Position numbers and translations under genes: made by a program
The notes under the pieces: model-generated
What the model was told of the DNA's origin: nothing
Seen by the model: only the letters and a program-made list of their open reading frames with translations
Databases searched by the model: none
Part shown: positions 36,460 through 50,462 of the stretch, piece by piece
How positions within the stretch are numbered: position 1 is the stretch's first letter
Layout: every line of letters starts with the position of its first letter
Source of the DNA: Pseudomonas sp. KU43P
GTDB lineage: Bacteria; Pseudomonadota; Gammaproteobacteria; Pseudomonadales; Pseudomonadaceae
Assembly: GCF_033095865.1 (NCBI RefSeq)
Contig: NZ_AP019365.1
Location: forward strand, 4,499,501 to 4,563,500
Direction of reading: 5' to 3'
DNA length: 64,000 bases

Positions 36460-37824
36460 TAGCCTTGTATTGCTAGTACCTGCCCCATGAGCTGGCAGGC
36501 GCATGCACAGGCGCAGCCCGCGCTTGCCGTTATCGGCCCACAGGGTGCCGCCCTGGCGCTGGATCGCACTGCGGGCAATGCTCAAGCCTAAGCCGAACCC
36601 ACCATCCCCCGGGCGCGAGCCATCTAGGCGGGAAAACGGCGCGAAGATCCGCTCCAGGTCTTCCTCGGCCACACCGCCACCCTCGTCCTCCAGCCACAAC
36701 CGCCAATAACTCCCCTCACGCTGCCCGCCCAGGCGCACCACGCCGCTTCCCGGTGAATGGCGGATGGCATTGCGCAGCATGTTCTCCACGGCCTGGGCCA
36801 GGTGGTTGAGGTTGCCCTGTACCCAGCAGTCGACCGGCAGCTCGCAACGCAGACGCTCCGGTGGCCAGCCGCTTTCATAGCTCGCGTCTTCGACCAATAG
36901 CTCCCACAACGCCTGCAACTGAATCGGCTCAAGGTTCATCGGCGCTCGCTCGGCGTCCTGCCAGGCCAGTTGCAGGGTGTTCTCGACCAGCTGCTGCATG
37001 CAGTCGACCTCGCGGCCCAACCGTTCACGCAACCTCTGCAGATCGGTTTCACCGTCACAGGCCACGCGCAAGCGGCTCAGGGGCGTGCGCATTTCATGGG
37101 ACAAATCCCGCAGCAGTTGTTGCTGCATGGCCACCGTCCCCTGCAGCCGCTCGGCCATCTGGTCGAAGGCACGGGCCAGCTCGCCCAGCTCGTCATGCCG
37201 GGCGATGGTGCGCGAGTCCAGGCGAGCCGATAGCTGGTCGGCGCGCCAGGCGTTGGCCTGCTCGCGCAACTGGTTGAGCGGCACGATCAGCATGCGGTAT
37301 AGGCCGATGCACAGCAGCAAGGTGAACAGGCCAGGAATGATGCCGTTGGTAACGATGCGCCAGGCCATCTGGTATTGCCCAGGGGTGAAGCGGGTCGGCA
37401 GCTCGATGACCAGCATGCCCTGCTCCGGCGCCCCGGGAAACGGAATGCGCAACCAGGGTTGGTCGATGCTGCGCCGGCTCATGGGCCAGTCGACGCCGCG
37501 CAGGCGGGTAAGTCGCTGCATGATCTCCGGGCCCAGGGTGGCGCTGTTCAAAGGGCGCAAGTTGATATCGAGCACGCCCACCCAGCCCTGCTCGCGCTCG
37601 TGCATGTCTGCCAGCCACCGGTCCAGCCCGCCTTGCCCGCCGCTGCGCCAGGCCTGTTCGGCCTCGCTGGCATAGCCGCGCAGCACTTGGCGGGCGGGCT
37701 CGGCGAGAAAGGCATTTTGGGTTTCCATGTGACGGCCCCAGGTGTAGCTCAGGCCGATCATCAACAGGCAGAAACCCACCAGCAGGATGGTCAGTTTCCA
37801 GAACAGCGAATGGCGATCGGGCAT
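36448..37824 (-). CDS. two-component sensor histidine kinase (PirS-like)
   Basis: 458 residues. Two membrane helices (~9-28 and ~158-178) flank a periplasmic sensor region; a HAMP domain follows, then HisKA with DLSHEMRTPLSRLR (His near 245) and an HATPase domain (GFGLGLSIARS). Position between cysM and gacS matches P. aeruginosa PA0930 (PirS, ferric-enterobactin regulation), but the pirA receptor gene is absent here, so the signal may differ. It is 3 bases downstream of its response regulator. Confidence 0.88.
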   Translation of the reverse strand: MPDRHSLFWKLTILLVGFCLLMIGLSYTWGRHMETQNAFLAEPARQVLRGYASEAEQAWRSGGQGGLDRWLADMHEREQGWVGVLDINLRPLNSATLGPEIMQRLTRLRGVDWPMSRRSIDQPWLRIPFPGAPEQGMLVIELPTRFTPGQYQMAWRIVTNGIIPGLFTLLLCIGLYRMLIVPLNQLREQANAWRADQLSARLDSRTIARHDELGELARAFDQMAERLQGTVAMQQQLLRDLSHEMRTPLSRLRVACDGETDLQRLRERLGREVDCMQQLVENTLQLAWQDAERAPMNLEPIQLQALWELLVEDASYESGWPPERLRCELPVDCWVQGNLNHLAQAVENMLRNAIRHSPGSGVVRLGGQREGSYWRLWLEDEGGGVAEEDLERIFAPFSRLDGSRPGDGGFGLGLSIARSAIQRQGGTLWADNGKRGLRLCMRLPAHGAGTSNTRLYSL

Positions 37825-37827
37825 CGC

Positions 37828-38544
37828 TCACTCCGCCTCGCCGACGCTGAGCACGTAGCCCTTGCCCCAGACGGTGCGGATCTGCCGCTCGTGGTAGCCG
37901 ATCGCCTTGAGTTTGCGGCGGATCTGGCTGACATGCATGTCCAGGCTGCGGTCATGACGAGAATAGCCGCGCTGCAGCACCTGCTGATAAAGGAAGGGTT
38001 TGCTCATCACCTCGTCGAAATTGCGGTTGAGCGTGTCGAGCAGGCGGTACTCGCTCGGTGTGAGACCTGCATGCTGGCCGCCCAGGCTTACATCGCACAG
38101 GCTATCGTCGAAACGCAGCTCGCCGGTGGCCTGCTCCAGCGCGGGCTGATGGCGACGCTCAAGGGCGACGCGGCGCAGAATCGCCTCGATGCGCACCTGC
38201 AGCTCGGCCATGCTGAAGGGCTTGGGCAGGTAGTCATCGGCGCCGCGCTGGAAGCCACTGATCCGGTCGGCCTCGGCGCCCAGCGCCGACATCAGGATGA
38301 CCGGCGTAGTACTGCACCGGCGTAACTGTGCCAGAGCATCCAGGCCGTTGAGCCCAGGCAGCAGGATATCCATCAGCACCACGTCGAAGACCTCCCGACC
38401 GGCCGTTTCCAGGCCGTCGAGCCCGTTTCGGCACCAGGTCACCTGGAAGCCGCCACGCTGCAACTCTTCATGCAGATAGGCGCCCAGCACTGGGTCGTCC
38501 TCAATGGCCAAGATGCTGGAGGAGTGAATAGCTACGGGATTCAT
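37828..38544 (-). CDS. OmpR-family response regulator (PirR-like)
   Basis: 238 residues. Receiver domain at ~10-125 with the acidic pair in AIEDDPVL, the phospho-Asp in VVLMDILLPGLNG and Lys in PKPFS; a C-terminal winged-helix domain (LTPSEYRLLDTLNRN, VSQIRRKLKAIG, VWGKGYVLS). I chose the ATG at 38544 over the open frame to 38577. It forms an operon with the kinase gene, divergent from gacS with a 196-base gap. Confidence 0.88.
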   Translation of the reverse strand: MNPVAIHSSSILAIEDDPVLGAYLHEELQRGGFQVTWCRNGLDGLETAGREVFDVVLMDILLPGLNGLDALAQLRRCSTTPVILMSALGAEADRISGFQRGADDYLPKPFSMAELQVRIEAILRRVALERRHQPALEQATGELRFDDSLCDVSLGGQHAGLTPSEYRLLDTLNRNFDEVMSKPFLYQQVLQRGYSRHDRSLDMHVSQIRRKLKAIGYHERQIRTVWGKGYVLSVGEAE

Positions 38545-38740
38545 TAGCAACTGCCATGCATTCTCAATTGCGCGCAATTATTGAGCATGCTACCGATCTA
38601 GGCAACCATCCCACGACCAATGCCATCACGCCGCAGCGAAATCGCCGGCAAAGGAGTGCAATCGAGCCGCAGGCGGAGTAACTTTCCGCTTTGGTTCGTG
38701 GCGCAAGCCACGGCGTACAGGCACAGGACAGGAGGCTGGT

Positions 38741-41500
<2,760 letters not shown>

Positions 41501-41587
41501 GCTCAAGGGCCCTAACGCCGGCGCAGATCAAGATCCCTGCTCGGCGGGTGACTACAATCCCCACAACCCGGAATAGGAAGCCCGACC

Positions 41588-42577
41588 ATGCGCGCCCTGT
41601 TGTTCAGCAGCCAGCACTACGATCAGGAAAGCTTTACCCAGGCCGCCCGCGACCTGGCCCTGGAGCTGCACTTCCAGCCCGCCCGCCTGACCCTCGACAC
41701 CGCCGCCCTGGCCCAGGGCTTCGATGTGGTGTGCGCTTTCATCAATGACGAACTCGACGCTCAGGTCCTGCAGCGCCTGGCCGCCGGTGGTACGCGCCTG
41801 ATCGCCCTGCGCTCGGCCGGCTACAACCACGTCGACCTGGCCGCCGCGCAACGCCTGGGCCTGGCGGTAGTAAGGGTGCCGGCCTATTCGCCGCATGCCG
41901 TGGCCGAACATGCCGTGGCGCTGATCCTGGCCCTGAACCGCCGGCTGCACCGCGCCTACAACCGCACCCGCGAGGGCGACTTCACCCTGCATGGCCTGAC
42001 CGGTTTCGACCTGCATGGCAAGATCGTGGGCGTGGTCGGTACGGGCCAGATCGGCGTCGCCTTTGCTCGCATCATGGCCGGTTTCGGCTGCCAACTGCTG
42101 GCCTACGACCCCTACCCCAACCCGGAACTGCTGGCGCTGGGCGCCCGCTACCTGGACCTGCCCGAACTGCTGCGCGAGGCGTGCATCATCAGCCTGCATT
42201 GCCCGCTGACCGAGCACACCAAGCACCTGATCAATGCCCAGAGCCTGGCCGAGCTGCAGCCTGGCGCCATGCTGATCAATACGGGCCGCGGCGCGCTGGT
42301 CGACACCCCGGCGCTGATCGATGCACTGAAAAGCGGACAGCTTGGCTACCTGGGCCTGGACGTCTATGAAGAGGAAGCGCAGCTGTTCTTCGAGGACCGC
42401 TCCGACCTGCCGCTGCAGGACGATGTGCTGGCGCGCTTGCTGACCTTCCCCAACGTGATCATCACCGCGCACCAGGCGTTCCTGACCCGCGAAGCGCTGG
42501 ATGCGATCGCTGCCACCACCCTGGACAACATCATCCGCTGGGCGGCGGGCAAACCGCAGAATCAGGTCTCAGGTTAA
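41588..42577 (+). CDS. ldhA: D-lactate dehydrogenase / 2-hydroxyacid dehydrogenase
   Basis: 329 residues, NAD-dependent D-isomer 2-hydroxyacid dehydrogenase. GTGQIGVAFARI is the nucleotide-binding loop (Asp in LLAYDPYP confers NAD preference); the catalytic Arg, Glu and His lie in NTGRGALVD, DVYEEEAQLF and ITAHQAFLT. It reduces pyruvate to D-lactate or the reverse. It follows gacS by 87 bases, the same order as in P. aeruginosa and P. putida. Confidence 0.93.
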   Translation: MRALLFSSQHYDQESFTQAARDLALELHFQPARLTLDTAALAQGFDVVCAFINDELDAQVLQRLAAGGTRLIALRSAGYNHVDLAAAQRLGLAVVRVPAYSPHAVAEHAVALILALNRRLHRAYNRTREGDFTLHGLTGFDLHGKIVGVVGTGQIGVAFARIMAGFGCQLLAYDPYPNPELLALGARYLDLPELLREACIISLHCPLTEHTKHLINAQSLAELQPGAMLINTGRGALVDTPALIDALKSGQLGYLGLDVYEEEAQLFFEDRSDLPLQDDVLARLLTFPNVIITAHQAFLTREALDAIAATTLDNIIRWAAGKPQNQVSG

Positions 42578-42608
42578 TGCTAGGATACGCGGCATTTCTG
42601 GAGGACCC

Positions 42609-43046
42609 ATGGTCGAGCACGATTTCCGCTACACCCTTTTCAACCCGCAACATACCCTGATCGAGTGCCGTGCGCTGGTGCCGGGCCGCTACCAGGTGAC
42701 CGGCAACGGCGGCTCGATGCACAAAGGCGACACCCTGCTGGTGACACTCAAGGGCAGCAAGGACCTGGCCATGCGCCTGACCGTTGAAAGCGTGCGCCAC
42801 CTGATCAACCCGCGCGGCCAGTGGGTAGCGGTGGCCAGCGGCCCGGTGTTCAACGAACTGGAGATCCTCACCTGGCAGGTCGAGTGCGACAGCTGCGACG
42901 CAGTGCTGGACTTCGAGTTTGCCGTGGATGCCAAGCTGGGCAAGAAAGCCCGCCAGCCTGCCGCCACTGCGCGCATCACCGAGCTGGGCTGGGCCAGCCG
43001 TGGCGACAAGCACCTGTGCCCGCAATGCCAGGAGAGCGCCGCGTGA
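42609..43046 (+). CDS. conserved hypothetical protein with C-terminal zinc-ribbon-like cysteines
   Basis: 145 residues, soluble. The central region is beta-rich; near ~98-101 a CDSC pair and at the C-terminus a CPQC pair could bind zinc, but the fold is unknown. A conserved Pseudomonas protein located after ldhA. GGAGGACC precedes the ATG. The following gene starts with a GTG overlapping this stop, so the two are translationally coupled. Confidence 0.8.
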   Translation: MVEHDFRYTLFNPQHTLIECRALVPGRYQVTGNGGSMHKGDTLLVTLKGSKDLAMRLTVESVRHLINPRGQWVAVASGPVFNELEILTWQVECDSCDAVLDFEFAVDAKLGKKARQPAATARITELGWASRGDKHLCPQCQESAA

Positions 43047-43447
43047 AGAATGTGTTGTCCGGCGTGCTGGTTGCCAGCGCCCTGCTGGGTTGCGCCGCCG
43101 AACCTTCGAAGCTGCAACAGGAACGCAGCTATGTGCTGGAGTGGATCGGTGAACGTCCGCTGATCGACTACAGCCACCTGACCCTGACCTTGGCCAGCGA
43201 TGGCCGCGCCTATGGCAATGCCGGCTGCAACCATTGGTTTGCGCCGTATACGCTGGACGGCGAACACCTGAGCTTCGGCAAGGTCGGCAAGACCCGCAAA
43301 CTGTGCGCGCCGGCGTTGATGGAGCAGGAAAAGCGCTTCTTGCAGGCACTGGAGACAGTAGAGCGTTGGGACGTGTCGCCGGTCGAGCAGATGCGCTTCT
43401 GGCCGGCCGAGGGCAAGCCCCTGCGGTTCTGGCCTGAGGAAGGCTGA
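43043..43447 (+). CDS. META domain lipoprotein (HslJ-like)
   Basis: 134 residues. Lipoprotein signal with lipobox LLGC at ~13-16, then a META domain (LTLASDGRAYGNAGCNHWFAPY, then FGKVGKTRKLC), seen in HslJ, a heat-shock and novobiocin-resistance protein. Predicted outer-membrane anchored. It starts with GTG overlapping the upstream TGA, and ends at a REP pair. Confidence 0.83.
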   Translation: MKNVLSGVLVASALLGCAAEPSKLQQERSYVLEWIGERPLIDYSHLTLTLASDGRAYGNAGCNHWFAPYTLDGEHLSFGKVGKTRKLCAPALMEQEKRFLQALETVERWDVSPVEQMRFWPAEGKPLRFWPEEG

Positions 43448-43462
43448 TTCTCTATTGGCTGT

Positions 43463-43565
43463 ACCGGCCCTATCGCCGGCAAGCCGGCTCCCACAGGTAA
43501 ACCACTGACCTGGAGAACAGTGGAGTGCCTGTGGGAGCCGGCTTGCCGGCGATGAGGCCGGTACA
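43463..43565. repeat. REP pair (BIME) between convergent genes
   Basis: Two inverted REP units with a 29-base spacer between the META gene and tlpA, possibly ending both transcripts. Confidence 0.9.
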
Positions 43566-43573
43566 GCCCTGAA

Positions 43574-44038
43574 TCAAGCCCCTTTCAGCGCCTTGATCTT
43601 GGCGTTCAGCCCTTCCAGGGTCTGCTCGCCCAGCAACTGCTCACGCACCTTACCCTTGTCATCGATGATGTAGGTCACCGGCAGCGCCTCGCTACGCGGC
43701 AGGTCGTAGCGCTCGGCCGGGTCCTGCGCCAGCACGGTGAAGCCGATACCCAGCGTTTCGGCCGCCTGCTTCAACTCCTGCCCCTGCAGGCCGTCGAAGT
43801 TCACTCCGACGACCTTGATCCCCTCGGCCTCCCATTGCTTGGCCGCAGTGTTCAATTCTGGAATCTCGGTACGGCACGGGCCACACCACTCGGCCCAGTA
43901 GTTGAGCACCAACCAGTGCCCGTCGAGCTGCTCGGCCTTTACCGTCTTACCGTGTTGGTCCACGCCGTAGTCGGCACCGCAACCACCGAGCAACAGGCTC
44001 GCGGTGATGGCCAGTACTGCTGCCAAACGCCTTGCCAT
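43574..44038 (-). CDS. TlpA-family thioredoxin-like lipoprotein
   Basis: 154 residues. Lipobox LLGGC with Cys20, then a TlpA/ResA thioredoxin fold with WCGPC (C52, C55) and a cis-Pro in LPVTYIIDDKG. It is probably an envelope-anchored reductase feeding electrons to periplasmic disulfides, for instance in cytochrome maturation or sulfenate repair; the substrate is unknown. Divergent from arsC. Confidence 0.9.
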   Translation of the reverse strand: MARRLAAVLAITASLLLGGCGADYGVDQHGKTVKAEQLDGHWLVLNYWAEWCGPCRTEIPELNTAAKQWEAEGIKVVGVNFDGLQGQELKQAAETLGIGFTVLAQDPAERYDLPRSEALPVTYIIDDKGKVREQLLGEQTLEGLNAKIKALKGA

Positions 44039-44123
44039 GGGTCAATCCTTCTCAAGTTTTCGAGCAAATGGGTCAGTCGCTGCGGTTAGAATAGCCGCCA
44101 CACCCAGCTGGATGCGACCCGAC

Positions 44124-45070
<947 letters not shown>

Positions 45071-45071
45071 C

Positions 45072-45485
45072 GTGGCGAGAAAACCCAAGGTGTTGCCGCC
45101 ACTGGCGTGGCTTGAGCCGCGTGTGCGCCTGACACGGGCGCTGAGCCTGGCCTGCTTCTTTGGCCTGATCGTGTTGTTGGTGGTGAACAATGTGTGGTTC
45201 GCCAACCTGCACGGGGCGCGGGTCGGGGTTATCCTGGCCATCGAGCTGGTGCCGTTGCTGTTGCTGCTGCCGGGCATGCTGATGGGCAGTGCACGGGCGC
45301 ATGCCTGGACCTGCTTTGTGGTGAATATCTACTTCATCAAGGGCGTACTGGCGGCTTTCGACCCGACGCGGGCCGTGTTTGGCTGGGTTGAGGTGCTGGT
45401 CAGCCTCGGGTTGTTTGTCAGTGGGCTGCTTTATGTGCGTTGGAAGTTCCAGCATGAGCGGCGCGTGGCGGGCGAAGGGAGCTGA
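45072..45485 (+). CDS. DUF2069 inner-membrane protein
   Basis: 137 residues with four hydrophobic helices, the DUF2069 family of unknown function. The GTG start follows one base after the wrbA stop, so arsC-wrbA-DUF2069 act as one unit. The C-terminus is basic (KFQHERR), expected inside. Confidence 0.88.
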   Translation: MARKPKVLPPLAWLEPRVRLTRALSLACFFGLIVLLVVNNVWFANLHGARVGVILAIELVPLLLLLPGMLMGSARAHAWTCFVVNIYFIKGVLAAFDPTRAVFGWVEVLVSLGLFVSGLLYVRWKFQHERRVAGEGS

Positions 45486-45504
45486 AATCAGGGGCTGCTG
45501 CGCA

Positions 45505-45600
45505 GCCCAATCGCTGCGGTTCGTCGCCACGACAAGCCAGCCCCCACAGGTCCAGCGGTGCTCTCACTGTGGGAGCCGGCTTGCCGGCGATTGGGCCGCA
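45505..45600. repeat. degenerate REP pair
   Basis: One intact REP unit (45566-45599) faces a decayed one (45530-45550, CAAGCCAGCCCCCACAGG) in the gap between the DUF2069 gene and the Tag-like gene, which converge. Confidence 0.75.
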
Positions 45601-45617
45601 CATCGGCCCCGGCATTC

Positions 45618-46289
45618 TCAATGATTGACGGTATGCGCCAGCATCACCGACAACTGGCACAGCGGTCGCCCGCTCTCTTCGTGCCACTGGTTGAACGCCT
45701 GCTGCACCAAGGCCAGATCCCGCTGGCTGGTCGGCGGCTTGTCGATGATCTTCTGCGCGATCAACGCAGCCGCCATGTCATCGGTAGGGATGAAGGTATC
45801 CTTGCCCACCATGCGCAGGAAGCGCGGCGCCGACAGCCCGCCCATCTGATTGCCATGTTTGGCCAGGTACTTCCACAACCCGACGATATCGGCCACCGGC
45901 CAATCGGCGATGAACGCGCCAAAACTGCCCTTCTCCTTCGCCACGTCGAGCATCATCTGTGCATTGCGCGGCACGCTCTTGAGCTTGCCCAGGTGGCGAA
46001 TGATGCGCTCATCGTGCATCAACCGCTCCAGGTGCTCGGCCCCCATCAGCACCACCTTCTCCGGGTCGAAGCCGAAGAACACCTGCTCGAATGCCGGCCA
46101 CTTGGCGTCCACCAGGCTGTGCTTGAGGCCTGCGCGGAACACGCGCAGGGCCAGGGTCGACAGATAGCGGTCGTCGCTGATGTCGCGCAGCTGCGCCGGG
46201 GTGCGCGGCTGCGGCAGGAAGGCTTCCAGGGCCTGGGCCGAGCCGAAGCGGTTCAGGCAGTACTCATGCAACCACTGGTAATCGCGCAT
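45618..46289 (-). CDS. Tag-like (DNA-3-methyladenine glycosylase I family) protein
   Basis: 223 residues, helical. It fits the adenine-glycosylase family by length and by blocks such as FEQVFFGFDPEKVVLM and the GGLSAPRFLRMVGKDTF region, and the family is usually annotated as Tag. I do not see the zinc-snap Cys/His residues of E. coli Tag nor its start, so catalytic activity is doubtful. It starts 4 bases after the ttcA stop, and the two are likely co-transcribed. Confidence 0.7.
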   Translation of the reverse strand: MRDYQWLHEYCLNRFGSAQALEAFLPQPRTPAQLRDISDDRYLSTLALRVFRAGLKHSLVDAKWPAFEQVFFGFDPEKVVLMGAEHLERLMHDERIIRHLGKLKSVPRNAQMMLDVAKEKGSFGAFIADWPVADIVGLWKYLAKHGNQMGGLSAPRFLRMVGKDTFIPTDDMAAALIAQKIIDKPPTSQRDLALVQQAFNQWHEESGRPLCQLSVMLAHTVNH

Positions 46290-46293
46290 GGGC

Positions 46294-47118
46294 TCAGATG
46301 TTCAGCACGTCGAGGAAGCGTGGGGTGGCATTCTCGTCGATCTTCAGGCTGGTGAAGTCGAACAGGTTGCGGTCGGCCAGCTGCGACGGGGCCACGTTCT
46401 GCAGGGCGCGGAAGATGCTTTCGGTACGGCCCGGGTGCTTGCGCTCCCACTCCACCAGCATGTCCTTGACCACCTGGCGCTGCAGGTTCTCCTGCGAACC
46501 GCACAGGTTGCACGGGATGATCGGGAATTCCTTCATGTCCGAGTAGGCTTGGATGTCCTTCTCGCTGCAGTAGGCCAACGGGCGGATCACCACGTTGCGG
46601 CCGTCGTCGGCACGCAGCTTGGGCGGCATGCCCTTGAGCGCGCCGTTGAAGAACATGTTCAGGAAGAAGGTTTCGACGATGTCGTCACGGTGGTGCCCCA
46701 GGGCCATCTTGGTCGCGCCGATTTCATCGGCGAAGGTGTACAGGGTGCCACGGCGCAGGCGCGAGCACAGCGAGCAGGTGGTCTTGCCCTCCGGAACCAG
46801 CTCCTTGACCACCGAGTAGGTGTCCTTCTCGACGATGTGGTACTCGACGCCCAGTTCCTTGAGGTAGGCCGGCAGCACATGCTCGGGGAAACCTGGCTGC
46901 TTCTGGTCCATGTTCACCGCGACGATCTCGAACGAGATCGGCGCCACCTTCTGCAGGTGCAACAGAACGTCGAGCATGGTGTAGCTGTCCTTGCCGCCGG
47001 ACAGGCAGACCATGACCTTGTCGCCATCCTCGATCATGTTGTAGTCGGTGATGGCTTCGCCAGCGAGACGACGCAGGCGTTTTTGCAGTTTGTTCTGGTT
47101 GACCGAGAGGGTGCCCAT
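46294..47118 (-). CDS. ttcA: tRNA 2-thiocytidine(32) synthetase TtcA
   Basis: 274 residues. PP-loop SGGKDS at 40-45 and the CxxC pair C115-C118 (TCSLCSR) plus a third Cys in IPCNLCGS hold a 4Fe-4S cluster. It makes s2C32 in some tRNAs. The ATG at 47118 matches the family start MGTLSVNQ; the extension to 47145 is rejected. Confidence 0.96.
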   Translation of the reverse strand: MGTLSVNQNKLQKRLRRLAGEAITDYNMIEDGDKVMVCLSGGKDSYTMLDVLLHLQKVAPISFEIVAVNMDQKQPGFPEHVLPAYLKELGVEYHIVEKDTYSVVKELVPEGKTTCSLCSRLRRGTLYTFADEIGATKMALGHHRDDIVETFFLNMFFNGALKGMPPKLRADDGRNVVIRPLAYCSEKDIQAYSDMKEFPIIPCNLCGSQENLQRQVVKDMLVEWERKHPGRTESIFRALQNVAPSQLADRNLFDFTSLKIDENATPRFLDVLNI

Positions 47119-47382
47119 AGCGCTTGAATCCGCGAGGTGTGACAAAAGGCGGCTATTTTACGCACAAACCGACGGCGGCTGTAGGGCTAACCGATAAAGA
47201 CTTCATTGTAATCAGCAGCGTCCCTTACAGCGCAATTTGCTCTAAAAAGCTGGTTTTATGCTGGGAACGGCTTCCTATACTGCGACATAAGGCCACATTA
47301 CCGCTTTGCTTCGGTGCCATGGCCTCGGGCCGCTTGCGCTCCATCTGGGGGGCGATTGGCAACATCGAGAGGAGTGACAGGC

Positions 47383-47982
47383 ATGATTCATCACGTTGTG
47401 GGGCTTTTTACTCATCCTGACCAGGAATGGCGGGAGATTCGCGGGGAAGAAGAAAGCATCAGCCACATGTACCTGACACACACGCTGATCCTGGCGGCGA
47501 TCCCCGCCATTTCGGCCTTCATCGGCACGACCCAGGTGGGCTGGGTGATCGGTGGCCGACCGGCGGTCATGCTGACCCTGGAAAGCGCGCTATGGATGAG
47601 CATCATGTCCTACCTGGCGATGCTCGCCGGTGTCGCGGTGATGGGCGCGTTCATTCACTGGATGGCCCGCACCTACGACGCCAACCCGTCCCTGGCGCAG
47701 TGCATCGCGTTTGCCACCTACACCGCCACCCCGCTGTTCCTTGGCGGCCTGGCGGCGCTCTACCCGCACCTGTGGCTGGGCATGCTGGTGGGCACTGCGG
47801 CCATCTGCTACACCGTGTACCTGCTGTATGTCGGTCTGCCGACTTTCATGAACATTCCATCGGATGAAGGCTTCCTGTTCTCCAGCTCGGTGCTGGCGGT
47901 GGGCCTTGTGGTACTGGTGGCGATCATGGCTGCTACCGTGATCATCTGGGGCTTGGGCGTGGGGCCTGTGTATACCAACTAG
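47383..47982 (+). CDS. Yip1/YckC family inner-membrane protein
   Basis: 199 residues with five hydrophobic helices (the first from ~32). The soluble N-terminus starts MIHHVVGLFTHPDQEW, typical of the Yip1 domain family. Function unknown. GAGAGGAG precedes the ATG at short distance. The 264-base gap to divergent ttcA holds two promoters but nothing else recognised. Confidence 0.88.
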   Translation: MIHHVVGLFTHPDQEWREIRGEEESISHMYLTHTLILAAIPAISAFIGTTQVGWVIGGRPAVMLTLESALWMSIMSYLAMLAGVAVMGAFIHWMARTYDANPSLAQCIAFATYTATPLFLGGLAALYPHLWLGMLVGTAAICYTVYLLYVGLPTFMNIPSDEGFLFSSSVLAVGLVVLVAIMAATVIIWGLGVGPVYTN

Positions 47983-48013
47983 ATCCAACCAACACTGGGG
48001 CATCAAAGCCAGG

Positions 48014-48034
48014 GGCCGCCGCAAGGCGGCCTTT
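48014..48034 (+). terminator. terminator after the Yip1 gene
   Basis: GGCCGCC/GGCGGCC stem with a GCAA loop followed by TTT; the U-tract is short, so efficiency may be partial. Confidence 0.7.
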
Positions 48035-48111
48035 GGCTGCCTGCTGACCAGTGGCCTCGGCAGCCTCGCCGAGGTTGCGGCATAATGGCCGGTCAGGAGA
48101 ATTGCCCCGCC

Positions 48112-48606
48112 ATGCCAGAGCTGCTCAAACAACGCGTCGAAACCTGTTACCAGCAAGCCGAAGCCTTTTTCAAACGCCCCTTCCCGCGCCCGCAGGTGAG
48201 CTTCAAGCTACGCGGCCAGAAAGCCGGCGTCGCCCACCTGCACGAGAACCTGCTGCGCTTCAACCTGCAGCTGTACCGCGAAAACCAGGAAGACTTCCTG
48301 CGCCAGACCGTGGCCCACGAGGTTGCGCACCTGGTGGCCCATCAATTGTTTGGCGACCGCATCCAGGCCCATGGCGAGGAGTGGCAGCTGATCATGCGGG
48401 GGGTGTATGAGCTGCCGCCCAATCGGTGTCACAACTATGAGGTGCAGCGGCGCGTGATGACCCGTTACATCTACCGGTGCCCGTGCCCGGAGAGTGATTT
48501 TCCGTTTACGGCGCAGCGGCACAAGCTGGTGCATCAGGGGCGGCGGTATCTGTGCCGGCGGTGTCGGGCGATATTGGTGTATAGCGGGGAGACTCGGGTT
48601 GAATGA
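48112..48606 (+). CDS. sprT: SprT family zinc metalloprotease-like protein
   Basis: 164 residues. The zincin motif is H69-E70-V-A-H73 (TVAHEVAHLVAHQ), and a C-terminal zinc ribbon has CPCPE and LCRRCRAI. It is related to the Spartan/SprT fold; the role in bacteria is unclear. I prefer the ATG at 48112, the family start MPELLKQRV, over the upstream ATG at 48085. Confidence 0.92.
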   Translation: MPELLKQRVETCYQQAEAFFKRPFPRPQVSFKLRGQKAGVAHLHENLLRFNLQLYRENQEDFLRQTVAHEVAHLVAHQLFGDRIQAHGEEWQLIMRGVYELPPNRCHNYEVQRRVMTRYIYRCPCPESDFPFTAQRHKLVHQGRRYLCRRCRAILVYSGETRVE

Positions 48607-48607
48607 T

Positions 48608-48704
48608 CCGGCCCTATCGCCGGCAAGCCGGCTCCCACAGGTACGCCGCAGGCCTTGATACAGCGGTGTACCTGTGGGAGCCGGCTTGCCGGCGATAGGG
48701 CCGC
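48608..48704. repeat. REP pair (BIME) between convergent genes
   Basis: Two perfect inverted REP units with a 28-base spacer between sprT and dctA. Confidence 0.9.
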
Positions 48705-48712
48705 AGCAGGCA

Positions 48713-48742
48713 CAAAAAAGGCGACCCGAAGGTCGCCTTTCT
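48713..48742 (-). terminator. rho-independent terminator of dctA
   Basis: On the minus strand AAAGGCGACC-TTCG-GGTCGCC followed by a T-run just after dctA. Confidence 0.92.
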
Positions 48743-48758
48743 CATGACTGCATCACAC

Positions 48759-50084
<1,326 letters not shown>

Positions 50085-50214
50085 TCATTTTCCTCAAGTG
50101 TGCCGGCTTCACCCTTCCCAGGGTGATTGGGCACCTGAATCGCTAACCCTCCTGCACCCGGAGGGATTTGTCGTTGTGTTCGAGCTGCCTGGGCAGGCCT
50201 CTGTCAACGGAGAT

Positions 50215-50230
50215 AGCAAGGGCGATGCCA
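50215..50230 (-). promoter_or_regulatory. sigma-54 promoter of dctA
   Basis: On the minus strand TGGCATCGCCCTTGCT: the GG and GC elements are exactly 10 bases apart, as in TGGCAC-N5-TTGC. The start of dctA lies about 130 bases downstream. This implies dependence on RpoN and an enhancer-binding protein. Confidence 0.85.
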
Positions 50231-50316
50231 AAATGCCCACCAAGGGTGCAAAGGCCGTATTTGCTAGAGGAAAATGCCCAACGAGGGGGCGTATTGGCGG
50301 GTAGAAGATGGCGGAT

Positions 50317-50370
50317 TTCCGCCCGGTGGCGGAATTTGAACAGGGGGTGGTGGCGGGAATCCGCCCACCA
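50317..50370. promoter_or_regulatory. probable DctD enhancer sites upstream of dctA
   Basis: Two inverted repeats lie 90-150 bases upstream of the sigma-54 promoter: TTCCGCC-CGGT-GGCGGAA (50317-50334) and TGGTGGCGG-GAAT-CCGCCCACCA (50348-50370). Position and symmetry fit a DctD upstream activating sequence; the protein itself is outside this window. Confidence 0.65.
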
Positions 50371-50379
50371 AGGTTTCAT

Positions 50380-50452
50380 TGGCCTCATCGCCGGCAAGCC
50401 GGCTCCCACAGGTACGCGGTGGGAGCCGGCTTGCCGGCGATGAGGCCGGTAC
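50380..50452. repeat. REP pair (compact BIME)
   Basis: Two inverted REP units with a spacer of only a few bases, between phoQ's end and the dctA control region. Confidence 0.9.
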
Positions 50453-50462
50453 TGCCTACCTT

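Noticed and set aside
36448..38544. Naming the pair pirS/pirR outright
   Set aside because: Position matches P. aeruginosa PirRS, but the receptor gene pirA is missing, so the role may differ; left as PirS-like and PirR-like.
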